This document shows positions 50,304-59,561 of a stretch of DNA of 64,000 nt, in pieces. The first letter of the stretch is position 1, and each line of letters opens with the position of its first letter. The position numbers and the translations under genes are program-made. The notes under the pieces were generated by a model. It was not told the DNA's origin. It searched no databases and saw only the letters and a program-made list of their open reading frames with translations. Origin of the DNA: Bacillota bacterium (lineage in GTDB: Bacteria; Bacillota; SHA-98; UBA4971); assembly GCA_014360195.1 (NCBI GenBank), contig JACIXY010000005.1, positions 8,842 to 72,841 of the forward strand, given 5' to 3'.

Positions 50304-50990
50304 TCACTGCGGCATCTGGAACATCTCCGAAAACTGTCGCCCGAGGTGCGCGCCGCCTGCCGATATAGCCACCACGATAAGCCAGAGGATGACGGTTGCT
50401 GCTGCAGACTTCGAGGTGCTGACCTTCCACAGTTTAGAAAGGGCCACGGTGCTAAGGACGATGTAGATCAGCCCGAACACGTTTATGGAGTTCAGCACGA
50501 CTCCCCACGGCGTCGTTGCCTGCTCCGGAGAAAGCGCCATCCCAAGGCCGAGTGTTACCGCGCGTCCTGTAGTGGCGAAGGCGATGGCCGTGACCAGGGT
50601 GGAGAGCACCTGGGTCACGTTAAGATAGCCCGACACTGCCAGGCTCTGCGAGAACGTGGCCTTTCCCCCGAGGAGCGACCCCACGCCCATGAAAACCAGG
50701 GCGCGGATGGGCCACCAGATCAGAAGGCCGATGATGAGCCCGATTATGCCGCTTGCCACCGTGAATGCGGGCGGGGGCATGGGGACTCCTGTCGGGGTTG
50801 TCTCCGGAAGGGTGCCCAAGGTCGAGATCATCGACACGGCTGAGAGCGCTCCGGTGATAAGGATGAAGAGTATTGGCCCCGCGGCGTCGGGTTTTTGAAC
50901 TATGTCCTCGAACGTCGCGCCCGCGTCGATCAGCACACCTACCATGCGGGTAATGAGTCCTTTTCGAGGCCTTGCGCTGGTATCCGTCAT
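50304..50990 (-). CDS. Yip1-family membrane protein (second)
   Basis: A 228-residue protein with five hydrophobic segments and the Yip1 look: GATFEDIVQKPDAAGPILFILITGALSAV near the start and LVFMGVGSLLGGKATFSQSLAVSGYLNVTQVLSTLVTAI in the middle. The ATG at 50990 has AAAGGGGAG about 9 bp upstream. The open frame runs far to the right (to 51653) but that part is antisense to the adaptor gene and not conserved. Function unknown; may work with the adjacent exporter. Confidence 0.75.
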   Translation of the reverse strand: MTDTSARPRKGLITRMVGVLIDAGATFEDIVQKPDAAGPILFILITGALSAVSMISTLGTLPETTPTGVPMPPPAFTVASGIIGLIIGLLIWWPIRALVFMGVGSLLGGKATFSQSLAVSGYLNVTQVLSTLVTAIAFATTGRAVTLGLGMALSPEQATTPWGVVLNSINVFGLIYIVLSTVALSKLWKVSTSKSAAATVILWLIVVAISAGGAHLGRQFSEMFQMPQ

Positions 50991-51267
50991 TTCAGGCATC
51001 TCCCCTTTGCTTTCGCTTGGCCGGGATTCGGCCCTTACAATATGGAGTGTATTTCGCATGCGGCACGCAGTTTCCTTCACGTTTGACGCAGCGTGGCCCA
51101 CAAGGATTCGACGTGAGGGAGTCCCGCATAGCTTTACTGTCCGGGGCTGCATGAGAGGAGGACGTGGTGCAGAAGAGGCAGAGAGTGCTCGTGGGGCGAA
51201 TAAGTTCTGAAGGGGCGACGTCAAAACAAGTTGGGTATACGGCTCTGCCCGAAGGGAGTGTGCTGGG

Positions 51268-52719
51268 TTGTCGCAGAAACGAAGGACGATCCTTGTTGTG
51301 GTTGGTCTCGTGGGCATTGTGGCCCTGACCGTAGTGAGCAGTAAGATGGTTGGCGAGAAGAAGCCCACATACACAGTAGATACCGTGAAAGTGGACCCGA
51401 AGGAGTTTCGAGTCACGGTGTCCGCGCAAGGCACGGTGGAGCCCATCTCCACGGTCGAGGTGAGGGCGCAGGTGGCCGGGCGCGTCGCGGAGGTCCTAGT
51501 GAAGGAAGGCGACGTGGTGCAGGCGGGACAGGAGATCGTCCGGCTCGACCGGTCTAGTCTCCTCGCCCAGTTACAGCAAGCGAAAGCGGCGATGGCCTCC
51601 GCGGAGGCGGACCTTGCCCAGCTCGGCACATCGGCGCTCCACGGCGACGGCAAGCCTCTCGAAGTACAGCAGGCCGAGGCGCAGCTCGCTGCCGCGCGGG
51701 CCAGGCTCGCTGAAACGGAGCGCGGCCCGTCGGAGGCCCAAGTTGCTCAGGCTCGCGCCCAGCTTACCCAGGCTGACACGGCTCTCAAAGACGCAGAGAG
51801 GAATCTCGAGGCAACGGAGGCCCTGTATAAGGAAGGGGCGGTCGCTAAGTCCGTGGTTGAGGAGGCGAGGGCGAGGCTTATCAATGCCAGGGCGGCTCAG
51901 GACTCGGCGAAAAGGCAATACGATGCCCTCCTCGCATCTCCCACCGCCGAGCAGCTGGAGATGGCCCGCGCACAGGTGAAAGAGGCCGAGATCGCTCTCG
52001 CCATGGCGCACGAGCGTGAGGTCTCCAGGGAGAAGAGCAGACAGGCTGCAAGGGCTCGCCTGGAACAGGCCAGGGCAAACCTGGTTCTCATCGAGACCGA
52101 GCTTGCCAGAACCTCCATCACCGCGCCGGGCAACGGTACTATCATAAGCGTGCTGGTCAAAAGTGGGGCCGTGGTGACCGACGGAATGCCCGTGGCGACG
52201 CTGGCGCGGCCGGGCGGCGTGAGGGTCAGGGCGCGCGTTGATGAAACGGACATCACAGCTGTTGCCGTGGGCCAGAGAGCCACCTTCACGACGGATGCCC
52301 TCGCCGGCACCGAGTTTAGCGGCAGGGTTGCTGAGATCGCGCCTGCGGCGGTTACAGACGGCACGATCCCGCGGTTCCCGGTGCTCATCGACGTGGACGG
52401 TGCGCCGTCGCGGCTTCTGCCGGGGATGAGCGCCGACGTGGAGATCGCGACTTACTCTAAGCCTGATGCCCTTGTGGTTCCCCTCCAGGCGGTCCTTGAG
52501 AAGGATGGAAAGAAGGTCCTGTTCGTGGTAGACCAGGAAAGCTCCACCGCAAAAGAGGTTCAGGTGGTGATCGGGCGGGAGAGCCTCATGGAGGCCGAGG
52601 TGCTGGAGGGTATCAGTTCAGGTGACGAGGTCGTGGTCGGAGATGCGGCAGTCTTGAAGAAATTGAAGGATGGGGCCCGTGTAAAGCGCAGCGCTGAGAA
52701 GAAAGGTGAAAAGAAGTGA
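51268..52719 (+). CDS. MacA-like membrane-fusion adaptor (second system)
   Basis: Adaptor protein (483 aa) with N-terminal membrane helix ([18 protein letters not shown]), split lipoyl-like domain ([31 protein letters not shown] ... [29 protein letters not shown]), a long alpha-helical hairpin rich in Ala/Glu between, and a C-terminal barrel domain. TTG 51268 has GGGAG 9 bp upstream. It is the first gene of a MacA-ATPase-permease operon. Confidence 0.92.
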   Translation: MSQKRRTILVVVGLVGIVALTVVSSKMVGEKKPTYTVDTVKVDPKEFRVTVSAQGTVEPISTVEVRAQVAGRVAEVLVKEGDVVQAGQEIVRLDRSSLLAQLQQAKAAMASAEADLAQLGTSALHGDGKPLEVQQAEAQLAAARARLAETERGPSEAQVAQARAQLTQADTALKDAERNLEATEALYKEGAVAKSVVEEARARLINARAAQDSAKRQYDALLASPTAEQLEMARAQVKEAEIALAMAHEREVSREKSRQAARARLEQARANLVLIETELARTSITAPGNGTIISVLVKSGAVVTDGMPVATLARPGGVRVRARVDETDITAVAVGQRATFTTDALAGTEFSGRVAEIAPAAVTDGTIPRFPVLIDVDGAPSRLLPGMSADVEIATYSKPDALVVPLQAVLEKDGKKVLFVVDQESSTAKEVQVVIGRESLMEAEVLEGISSGDEVVVGDAAVLKKLKDGARVKRSAEKKGEKK

Positions 52720-53423
52720 TCGTCGTACAGGACGTTGAGAAGATATACAGGACGGGCGCGGTCGAGGTGGCCGCGCTTCGCGGGGTGTCCCTCGAGGTTC
52801 GGTCCGGCGAGTTCGTCTCCATTATGGGCCCGTCCGGCTCGGGGAAGTCAACTCTCATGAACATCCTGGGTTGCCTCGACAGGCCTACCCGGGGCATCTA
52901 CCGCCTCGACGGGAGGCTTGTGAGCGATCTTTCCGACGACGAGCTTGCCGAGGTCAGAAACAAGAAGATAGGCTTTGTGTTCCAGACGTTTAACCTGCTT
53001 CCGAGGGCGACTGCCCTCGAGAACGTGGAGTTACCACTCATATACGCGGGGGTTCCGCCCGCAGAGCGCAGGCGCAGGGCGCTGGAGGCCCTTGAGGCAG
53101 TGGGCCTTGGCGAGCGCACAAAGCACAGGCCGAACGAGCTCTCTGGAGGCCAGGCCCAGAGGGTGGCCATCGCGCGGGCGCTCGTCACAGCGCCCGGCAT
53201 CATCCTCGCGGATGAGCCCACAGGCAACCTCGATAGCAAAGCGGGGGAGGAGATCATCCGCATGCTTGAGAGCTTGAACGAACAGGGGATGACGATCGTG
53301 GTCGTCACGCACGATCCTGATGTTGCGGCGCACACGGACCGCGTCATCCGGTTAAGGGATGGCAGGGTTGTGGATGGAGACGCCGTCGGTGAAAGGGAGG
53401 GGGAAGAGGGTGAGCCTCTATGA
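52716..53423 (+). CDS. MacB-type ABC transporter ATP-binding protein (second system)
   Basis: ATPase (235 aa) with Walker [10 protein letters not shown] (38-46), Q-loop [11 protein letters not shown], signature [15 protein letters not shown], Walker [14 protein letters not shown] and switch His [11 protein letters not shown] start overlaps the adaptor stop by 4 bp. In this system ATPase and permease are separate proteins, as usual in Gram-positives. Confidence 0.95.
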   Translation: MIVVQDVEKIYRTGAVEVAALRGVSLEVRSGEFVSIMGPSGSGKSTLMNILGCLDRPTRGIYRLDGRLVSDLSDDELAEVRNKKIGFVFQTFNLLPRATALENVELPLIYAGVPPAERRRRALEALEAVGLGERTKHRPNELSGGQAQRVAIARALVTAPGIILADEPTGNLDSKAGEEIIRMLESLNEQGMTIVVVTHDPDVAAHTDRVIRLRDGRVVDGDAVGEREGEEGEPL

Positions 53424-54606
53424 GTGCGTCAGGCTGGCCCTCGGCAGCTTGCGCGCGAACAAGATGCGGTCTGCTCTGACGCTGCTCGGCATCGTCATCG
53501 GCATCGCGTCTGTCATCACCATGATGTCCATGGGCGAGGGCGCGAGGAAGCTGGTGACCGGCGAGTTCGTGGGTATGGGTGCGAACCTCATCTTCGTACA
53601 GCAGGACTACACTCGCCAGGAAGTGCTTTGGGGCCACGTGAAGCCACTTACCATCGAAGACGCGGATTTCATACGGAGGGCGTGCCCTGCGGTGGCCGAC
53701 GTCAGCGTCACCAAGGTGGGGCCTGCCGTCGTGAAGTATGGCGCGAAACGTCAGAACGTCAACGCCACCTTTACCGACGACGGCCTTTCTTCGACACAGG
53801 GTGGAATACTTGCCGAGGGAAGGCTCCTGACCGAACTTGATGTCAGAGCCCGCCGCCCCGTTGTCGTCCTGGGCGGGGGCTTGGCCCGTAAGCTGTTCGA
53901 AGGCAAAAACCCTGTTGGCGAGAAGGTAAAGATAAACGGGCTCTCCTTTGTTGTCGTCGGTGTGATGAAGGAACAGGGGAGGACCATCTTCGGGGACAAC
54001 ACCGCGGATATGTCGGTCTACCTTCCGATAAGCCACGCCCGGCGCATGACCGGCAACGACGACGTGGCCGCGATTACCGTCGAAGCTGCAGACGTTGCTC
54101 ATGTCAAACAGGCGACGGACCAGGTTAGCGCCGTCCTGGCCCGCAGGTATGGCGAGGACCCTCCCTTCATGGTGATCAGCAGCTCAACGATGCTCAAATC
54201 CGCGGAAACAGTGATGAGCATATTCACCGTGATACTCGCGGGCATAGGGAGCATATCATTGCTCGTCGGCGGCATCGGTGTGATGAACATCATGCTGGTA
54301 TCCGTGACCGAGAGGACCCGTGAGATCGGTATAAGGAAGGCGGTGGGAGCAAAGAGAGGCGACATACTGAGGCAGTTTATCGTAGAGGCCGTCGCGCTTT
54401 GTCTCGCCGGAGGGGCCATCGGGACTCTGCTCGGGAGCGGCGGCGCGGCCCTCGTGGCAAAGCTGGCGAAGTGGCCCACCTACGTGTCGCCGCTGGCGGT
54501 GTTCGTGGCGTTCTTCTCGGCGACCGCCGTGGGGCTGGTCTTCGGCGTGTATCCCGCTTACAAAGCCGCGAACCTCGACCCAATCGAGGCACTTCGGTAC
54601 GAATAG
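53410..54606 (+). CDS. MacB-type ABC transporter permease (second system)
   Basis: Permease (398 aa) with N-terminal [29 protein letters not shown], MacB_PCD extracytoplasmic domain, and C-terminal helices including [46 protein letters not shown] and [25 protein letters not shown] 53410 ([22 protein letters not shown]) lies inside the end of the ATPase gene with GGGAGGGGG before it, giving a 14-bp overlap. It closely follows the MacB consensus, more so than the permeases at 12-15 kb. Confidence 0.94.
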   Translation: MSLYECVRLALGSLRANKMRSALTLLGIVIGIASVITMMSMGEGARKLVTGEFVGMGANLIFVQQDYTRQEVLWGHVKPLTIEDADFIRRACPAVADVSVTKVGPAVVKYGAKRQNVNATFTDDGLSSTQGGILAEGRLLTELDVRARRPVVVLGGGLARKLFEGKNPVGEKVKINGLSFVVVGVMKEQGRTIFGDNTADMSVYLPISHARRMTGNDDVAAITVEAADVAHVKQATDQVSAVLARRYGEDPPFMVISSSTMLKSAETVMSIFTVILAGIGSISLLVGGIGVMNIMLVSVTERTREIGIRKAVGAKRGDILRQFIVEAVALCLAGGAIGTLLGSGGAALVAKLAKWPTYVSPLAVFVAFFSATAVGLVFGVYPAYKAANLDPIEALRYE

Positions 54607-54650
54607 AAAGTAGCGGAAGTTCCTGCCGCACCTCGCAAGTCCTGGCGATT

Positions 54651-54693
54651 TGTCGCCGGGCATGTCGGTCGATTCCTTCGAGGCGGGTACAAT
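54651..54693 (+). promoter_or_regulatory. Possible Spo0A-type promoter of spoIIE
   Basis: Two TGTCG words (54651-54655, 54663-54667), 12 bp apart, resemble the core of 0A boxes (TGTCGAA), and a -10-like TACAAT lies at 54688-54693. In Bacillus spoIIE is Spo0A-controlled with such boxes upstream. A second -10-like TGGTATCAT occurs near 54720. Neither box is complete. Confidence 0.3.
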
Positions 54694-54784
54694 TTCCGTC
54701 AGGTTCCCCCCGTCCCCCTGTGGTATCATCCTCGCGGACGCGGAATAGCCGCGAGGTGTGAGACTCGAGAAGGGGGAACGAACT

Positions 54785-57472
54785 ATGGCAAGACGCACCA
54801 TACACCGGTCTTCCAGCGGTCCTGCAAAGCTGTGGCGAACGGGCTGCGAGCCGGCCTGCGGCCCTGATGCGGACCAGCCCGCGGTACGCAAAGTCTATAT
54901 CTCGCGGGCGCAGGCGCATAGACGGCGATCGCTGCTCACACGGGCCGGCCGGCGCGACGGGGTGGGCAGTGGCGGTCGCGGTGGTGGCGGCGGTGGAGCC
55001 GGTGATGGTGGACGAGTCCTCGCTTTCCTGTTGGGAGCACTCTCGCCCGAATCGGTGGTATCCAGCCTGATCGGCTTTCTCCTTGGCAGGGCGACGCTTC
55101 TGGGCGCAGCCTCGCCGTTTGGAATCGCTTATCTTGCACAGGTCGCCGCGTCGCGAAGCGATGCCGTGGTGCTGACCGCCATCGGTGTCTTTCTCGGTAT
55201 GGCAGGACCTGTCCTGAACATGCGTACCATCTGGCCGGCGCTCCCCGTGGCCCTCGTCGCCATTGCAGGCCGTTCGATGTCTCGCAGGACGAAGGAAAGC
55301 CCTCTCGTTCTGCCCGGCATGGTCTTGGTACTCGGATTCGTCATTCCCTGGGCCGTGAAGACCCTCATGCATATACCCGTGCCCTCGCTTCCGGTGGCTG
55401 CGCTCGAGGCAATGATCGGTACCATGGTTGCAGCCGTGCTCGCCTGGGACCGGGGTCGCCGGCACGCTGGCCCGGCCCTGACCCGCCAGGACGCCGCGGG
55501 CCTCGAGGAGGTCGCGTCTTTCGGCCTGCTCTGTGCCGGAATAGCCATGGGTTTTGCGGGGATCGGGTTTCGCGGGGTGGCCGCCGGCGCAGTGGCGGCC
55601 GGCCTTGCGACTATTGCTATGGCGTACGCGGGCGGCGGGGCCCTGGGGGCGGCCTCCGGCGCCTTGATGGGCCTCGCGTGCGCCATGTCCGGGCAAGGTG
55701 GAACGCCTATCGTGGGGGCATACGCCATAGGCGGGTTCGTCGCGGGAGCCCTTCGCCAGTATGGTAAGATCGCTGCTGCCGCGGGGTTTTTCGCGGGCGC
55801 AGGCCTCCTGGTGTTCCAGGTCGCGACGGGCACCGATGTGCCGGCGTTCATGGGCCAGCTTGCTGCCTCGGGCATCGCGTTCATGTGTATTCCCCGCCGG
55901 TACCTTTACAGGGTCAGGACGCTCCTCCCGTCAACTGCTCACAGGTCCGCTGATGGAGACGCGCACGCGCGACGCGTTCAGGAGCTTCTCTCGAGAAAAC
56001 TGCGGGATTTCTCGAAGGTCTTTGACGATCTCTCATCGATGCTGAAACAAGCTCCCTATGACCCTGATCTCGCGGAGCGTGCGGACGTTGCGTACGTCCT
56101 CCACAAGGTGGCGCAGCTTGCCTGCAGCCGGTGCCGGTCGTACCTTTTCTGCTGGCAGGACGTGTTTCACAGGACGTTCCGCGACGTGCTCGACCTGGTT
56201 GCGCTGGCGGAGCTCAAAGGGAGCGTGGATCCGTCCGAAGTCAAGGGCCAGTTGCGGCGGCGATGCATCGACATCCCCGGCCTGGTGGCCGCCGTGAACA
56301 ACACCACCGGAGCGTTTCGACAGAACCTCACCTCCGCAAGGCGTCTCGCGGAGGGCCGCCAGATGCTGTCCGGCCAGTTGCAGGGAGTGGCCGCCATTCT
56401 GCGCGGGCTGGGGGAGGACGTATGGCAGCGCGTGGAGTTCGAAACCTGGTCCGAGGAACGGATCGCGAAGGACCTGTCCCGTTTCGGGCTTGGGGTGTCT
56501 GAGGTAAGCGTGGTGGCGAGGAACAGGGGGCGACTGGACGTAACCATAAAGAAGGGCGCCTGCTGCCAAGATGAGGAATGTAGGAAAGCTATAGCCCCCC
56601 TTGTCTCGCGGTCATTGGGCCGTCACATGGAGGCGTCGAAGGTCCGGTGTGGGGCGAGGGGCGGTCTTCCCACGTGCGAGGTGCTCCTGTCGCAGGCTCG
56701 CGTTTTCGGCGTTGCAACGGCGGCGAGTGTGCTCGCCAGGGGTGGCGGCGCTGTGTCGGGAGACACTCACTCCGTGCTTGAACTGGCTGATGGCAGGATG
56801 GTGTTCGTGCTGAGCGACGGCATGGGCGCGGGCGAGGCCGCTGCCGTCGAAAGCTCCACGGCCGTCAGCATGCTCGAGCGGCTCCTGGAGGCCGGATTCG
56901 ACGACGAGTTCGCCGTGAAGACTGTGAACCTCATACTTCTCTTGCGGTCTCACGGCGAGACCTTCGCCACCCTCGACGTGGTCACCGTGGATCTCGGTAC
57001 GGGCGATGCCCAGTTCATAAAGGTCGGCTCGCCTCCGAGCTTCATAAAGACCGCACGCGGCGTGAAGGTGATCGAATCGGCAACACTACCTGCCGGGATC
57101 TTCGACGCGATAGATGTGGAGAAGGCCCACGTGAAGCTGGGCGATGGCGATATCCTCGTCATGGTGAGCGACGGTGTGCTGAACTCCATGGAGCACTCGC
57201 AAGAAAGAGGCGAGTGGGTTGCATCAGCCCTCTCGCGGCTTCCGTCCGAGCAGCCTGAAGAGATAGCCCGCTTCATCCTCGACAGGGCCCGCCAGCACGG
57301 CAAGGGGAGGGCGCCTGACGACATGACAGTCCTCGTCGGCCGGGTGTACCGCCGGCTTCCCGAGAAGAGGCTTGTGCGCAACTCTGGCGCACCTGGTCGT
57401 GTAGCTCCGCAGGTCGGCGGGAGGATGCCGGAGCGCGGTCGGGCCGTCATGCCGACGACGGCGAATGCGTAG
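54785..57472 (+). CDS. spoIIE: Stage II sporulation protein E (SpoIIE)
   Basis: Membrane PP2C phosphatase (895 aa) that dephosphorylates SpoIIAA and so activates sigma-F in the forespore. About ten N-terminal membrane helices (residues about 75-380), a central regulatory region, and a C-terminal phosphatase domain with VFVLSDGMGAGEAAAVESSTAVSMLERLLEAG, TLDVVTVDLGTGDAQFIKVGSPPSFI and DILVMVSDGVLNS carrying the metal Asp residues. A Gly-rich run (GSGGRGGGGGGAGDGG) precedes the first helix. ATG 54785 has AAGGGGG 8 bp upstream. Strong evidence for an endospore former; tilS and ftsH follow as in other Bacillota. Confidence 0.95.
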   Translation: MARRTIHRSSSGPAKLWRTGCEPACGPDADQPAVRKVYISRAQAHRRRSLLTRAGRRDGVGSGGRGGGGGGAGDGGRVLAFLLGALSPESVVSSLIGFLLGRATLLGAASPFGIAYLAQVAASRSDAVVLTAIGVFLGMAGPVLNMRTIWPALPVALVAIAGRSMSRRTKESPLVLPGMVLVLGFVIPWAVKTLMHIPVPSLPVAALEAMIGTMVAAVLAWDRGRRHAGPALTRQDAAGLEEVASFGLLCAGIAMGFAGIGFRGVAAGAVAAGLATIAMAYAGGGALGAASGALMGLACAMSGQGGTPIVGAYAIGGFVAGALRQYGKIAAAAGFFAGAGLLVFQVATGTDVPAFMGQLAASGIAFMCIPRRYLYRVRTLLPSTAHRSADGDAHARRVQELLSRKLRDFSKVFDDLSSMLKQAPYDPDLAERADVAYVLHKVAQLACSRCRSYLFCWQDVFHRTFRDVLDLVALAELKGSVDPSEVKGQLRRRCIDIPGLVAAVNNTTGAFRQNLTSARRLAEGRQMLSGQLQGVAAILRGLGEDVWQRVEFETWSEERIAKDLSRFGLGVSEVSVVARNRGRLDVTIKKGACCQDEECRKAIAPLVSRSLGRHMEASKVRCGARGGLPTCEVLLSQARVFGVATAASVLARGGGAVSGDTHSVLELADGRMVFVLSDGMGAGEAAAVESSTAVSMLERLLEAGFDDEFAVKTVNLILLLRSHGETFATLDVVTVDLGTGDAQFIKVGSPPSFIKTARGVKVIESATLPAGIFDAIDVEKAHVKLGDGDILVMVSDGVLNSMEHSQERGEWVASALSRLPSEQPEEIARFILDRARQHGKGRAPDDMTVLVGRVYRRLPEKRLVRNSGAPGRVAPQVGGRMPERGRAVMPTTANA

Positions 57473-57499
57473 CTGCACGGGACACCGGGAGTCCGGGCA

Positions 57500-57508
57500 T
57501 GGTATAAT
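57500..57508 (+). promoter_or_regulatory. Extended -10 promoter upstream of tilS
   Basis: TGGTATAAT about 130 bp before tilS, right after spoIIE. No good -35. Confidence 0.5.
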
Positions 57509-57635
57509 TGCTTTGGAAGGAGCGCGCTCGATCAGGAGACAGGTGCCAGGCTGCGAAGAAAGGTAAGAATACGTTGCGTGCCTTGCGGCCTGCGCTGTCG
57601 GAGGGCAACAGGTCCTGAGAGCCGCTGGCATCGCA

Positions 57636-59246
57636 GTGAGTGGGACAGGCTTCATCGAGAAAGTGAGGTCCACCATAAGGCGGCACGAGATGACGAGGCC
57701 GGGTGACCGGGTGCTGGTCGGAGTGTCAGGCGGCCCCGACTCTGTCGCGCTTCTGCATGTTCTCTGGGTCCTTTCAGAGGAGCTTGAGATCCTCTTGCAC
57801 GTCGGACACCTTAACCATATGCTCCGTGGCGAGGCGGCCGACGAGGATGCCGCATATGTGCGGGATCTCGCCAGGCGCCTCGGCCTTCCTGTAACCATCG
57901 AGTCCAGGGACGTCGCGGCCGTCGCTCGCGAAAGACGTATTTCGGTGGAGCTTGCTGCGAGGAAGGTCCGCTACGAGTTCTATCGTCAGGCGGCAAGCTC
58001 CACGGGGGCGGCCAGGGTAGCACTCGGTCACCACGCGGGCGACCAGGCCGAGACCGTCCTCCTCAGGCTTGTCCGCGGCACGGGCACCACCGGACTCGCA
58101 GGGATCCCACCGGTGCGCCCCCTGGAGATCGCTGGGAACGGCTATGATGGTGAGGGCGACGGCGAACCTAGCGGTCCCGTTGGCCCCATTGTCATCCGCC
58201 CTTTCATCGAGGTCACCCGACAGGAGATCGAGGACTATTGCCGGGAGAACGACCTCCGGCCCAGAGTGGATGCGTCGAACCTTACTTCAGTGTACGCAAG
58301 AAACAGGGTGAGGCATGAGCTTATCCCCCTTCTTGAGCGCCACTACAACCCGCGCGTCGTCGAGAGTATCGCGAGGACCGCCGAGCTTGTCAGGAAGGAT
58401 GACGCGTTTATATCCTGTGAGGTCCGGCGAAGGATGAAGCGCATCGTGCGGAGCAGATCCTCCGGGAGCGTGTCGCTCAGCATCGAGCGCCTTCTTGCCG
58501 AACCCCCTGCCGTCCAGCGGCGGGTCATCCGCGAGGCCGTGGCGCTTGTTGGGCGGGGCGCAGAGGATATCGAGTTCGAGCATGTGGAGATGCTGCTCGA
58601 GCTTGCCCGGAGCGGCTCCCTGGAGGCAAGCGCCAGCCTGCCGCGGGGGATCCGGGCGAGGAAAGTCCGCCGCGCGCTCGAGCCTGGTACGGGGCATGAA
58701 AAGCGGCGCAAGACCAGAGCACTTGGAGCGCCTCGTGAGCTTGTTCTGGAGATCGGAACTGAGATCGAACCTGAGCCTGGCGCCGACGGCGTGCCGGAGG
58801 TTCCGGACACGCGCAGCCCGGCCGCGCCTGAGCCGTTCGAGCGCAGGCTGGATGTGCCCGGTGCGACGTTCGTCCCCGAGCTTGGGGTGACCGTGGAGGC
58901 GGAGGTCCTTGAGATGGACGCGCGAGGCGACGCCTACGGGGCTTGCGCCCGGGCGGGCGCTTGTGAGGCCTACTTCGACCTGGACGCACTGGGGATGGAT
59001 CTTGTGGTGAGGACCAGGCGGGAGGGGGACAGGATCTCTCCCTTCGGCATGGACGGCCACAAGAAGCTGAAGGAGCTTTTCATCGATGAAAAGGTCCCGA
59101 GGAACATGCGGGATCGTGTGCCCGTTATAGTATCCGGGAAGGAGATCTTATGGGTTGTGGGGGTTAGGCGAAGCAACCTTGCCAGGGTGACTCCGTCCAC
59201 GCGCAGGGTGTTGCGCCTTGTGGTGCGGCCGAACCGGCTTAAGTGA
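57636..59246 (+). CDS. tilS: tRNA(Ile)-lysidine synthetase TilS
   Basis: Essential enzyme (536 aa) that converts C34 of tRNA-Ile(CAU) to lysidine. The PP-loop VGVSGGPDSVALLHVL (motif SGGPDS 31-36), HLNHMLRGEAADEDAAYVRDLA, LGHHAGDQAETVLLRLVRGTG and RNRVRHELIPLLE are diagnostic; the C-terminal domain ends KLKELFIDEKVPRNMRDRVPVI. A Glu/Pro-rich insert lies around 58755-58830. GTG start; the ribosome site is weak. The TGA stop is inside the TAAGTGA of repeat copy 8. The hpt gene usually found between tilS and ftsH is absent. Confidence 0.95.
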   Translation: MSGTGFIEKVRSTIRRHEMTRPGDRVLVGVSGGPDSVALLHVLWVLSEELEILLHVGHLNHMLRGEAADEDAAYVRDLARRLGLPVTIESRDVAAVARERRISVELAARKVRYEFYRQAASSTGAARVALGHHAGDQAETVLLRLVRGTGTTGLAGIPPVRPLEIAGNGYDGEGDGEPSGPVGPIVIRPFIEVTRQEIEDYCRENDLRPRVDASNLTSVYARNRVRHELIPLLERHYNPRVVESIARTAELVRKDDAFISCEVRRRMKRIVRSRSSGSVSLSIERLLAEPPAVQRRVIREAVALVGRGAEDIEFEHVEMLLELARSGSLEASASLPRGIRARKVRRALEPGTGHEKRRKTRALGAPRELVLEIGTEIEPEPGADGVPEVPDTRSPAAPEPFERRLDVPGATFVPELGVTVEAEVLEMDARGDAYGACARAGACEAYFDLDALGMDLVVRTRREGDRISPFGMDGHKKLKELFIDEKVPRNMRDRVPVIVSGKEILWVVGVRRSNLARVTPSTRRVLRLVVRPNRLK

Positions 59247-59321
59247 GGGAGCAGAAATGCTCCCGACTTTTCGGAGGGGTTGCCGGTGACTGAGAGAGGG
59301 CAGAACACCGGCAACCCTGCA
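59240..59321 (+). repeat. Palindromic intergenic repeat, copy 8
   Basis: Starts TAAGTGAGGGAGCAGAAATG at the end of tilS, continues TCCCGACTTTTCGGAGGGG and the inner inverted pair GGTTGCCGGTG/CACCGGCAACC. The right terminal repeat is missing. Here the TAA is out of frame and the TGA within TAAGTGA ends tilS. Confidence 0.8.
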
Positions 59322-59415
59322 CGGCGTGTGCGCTCTCTGGAACCGGCGATTACCTATGGCGATCTACTTAGCGAACTCTCACTCAGCGGCATCGAATGGG
59401 GTGACGGTCCGTCGG

Positions 59416-59444
59416 TTGTGATTGAGTGGCCCCTGTGCTATAAT
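59416..59444 (+). promoter_or_regulatory. ftsH promoter
   Basis: TTGTGA (59416-59421), 17 bp, TATAAT (59439-59444) with TG one base upstream, so both -35 and extended -10 are present. About 118 bp before the ftsH start. Confidence 0.7.
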
Positions 59445-59561
59445 GTGCTTGCATATCGTGGGATTTCTGAATCCTGGGTCTTCATGGCGGAAACGACTGG
59501 ACCCGGCGCTGACGGAAATCACGCGCCGGCCGCGTGGTGATGACCAGTGGGAGGAGATCAA

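Noticed and set aside
50991-51653. N-terminal extension of the Yip1-like gene on the minus strand
   Set aside because: It is antisense to the start of the adaptor gene, has no conserved residues, and a good ribosome site supports the start at 50990.
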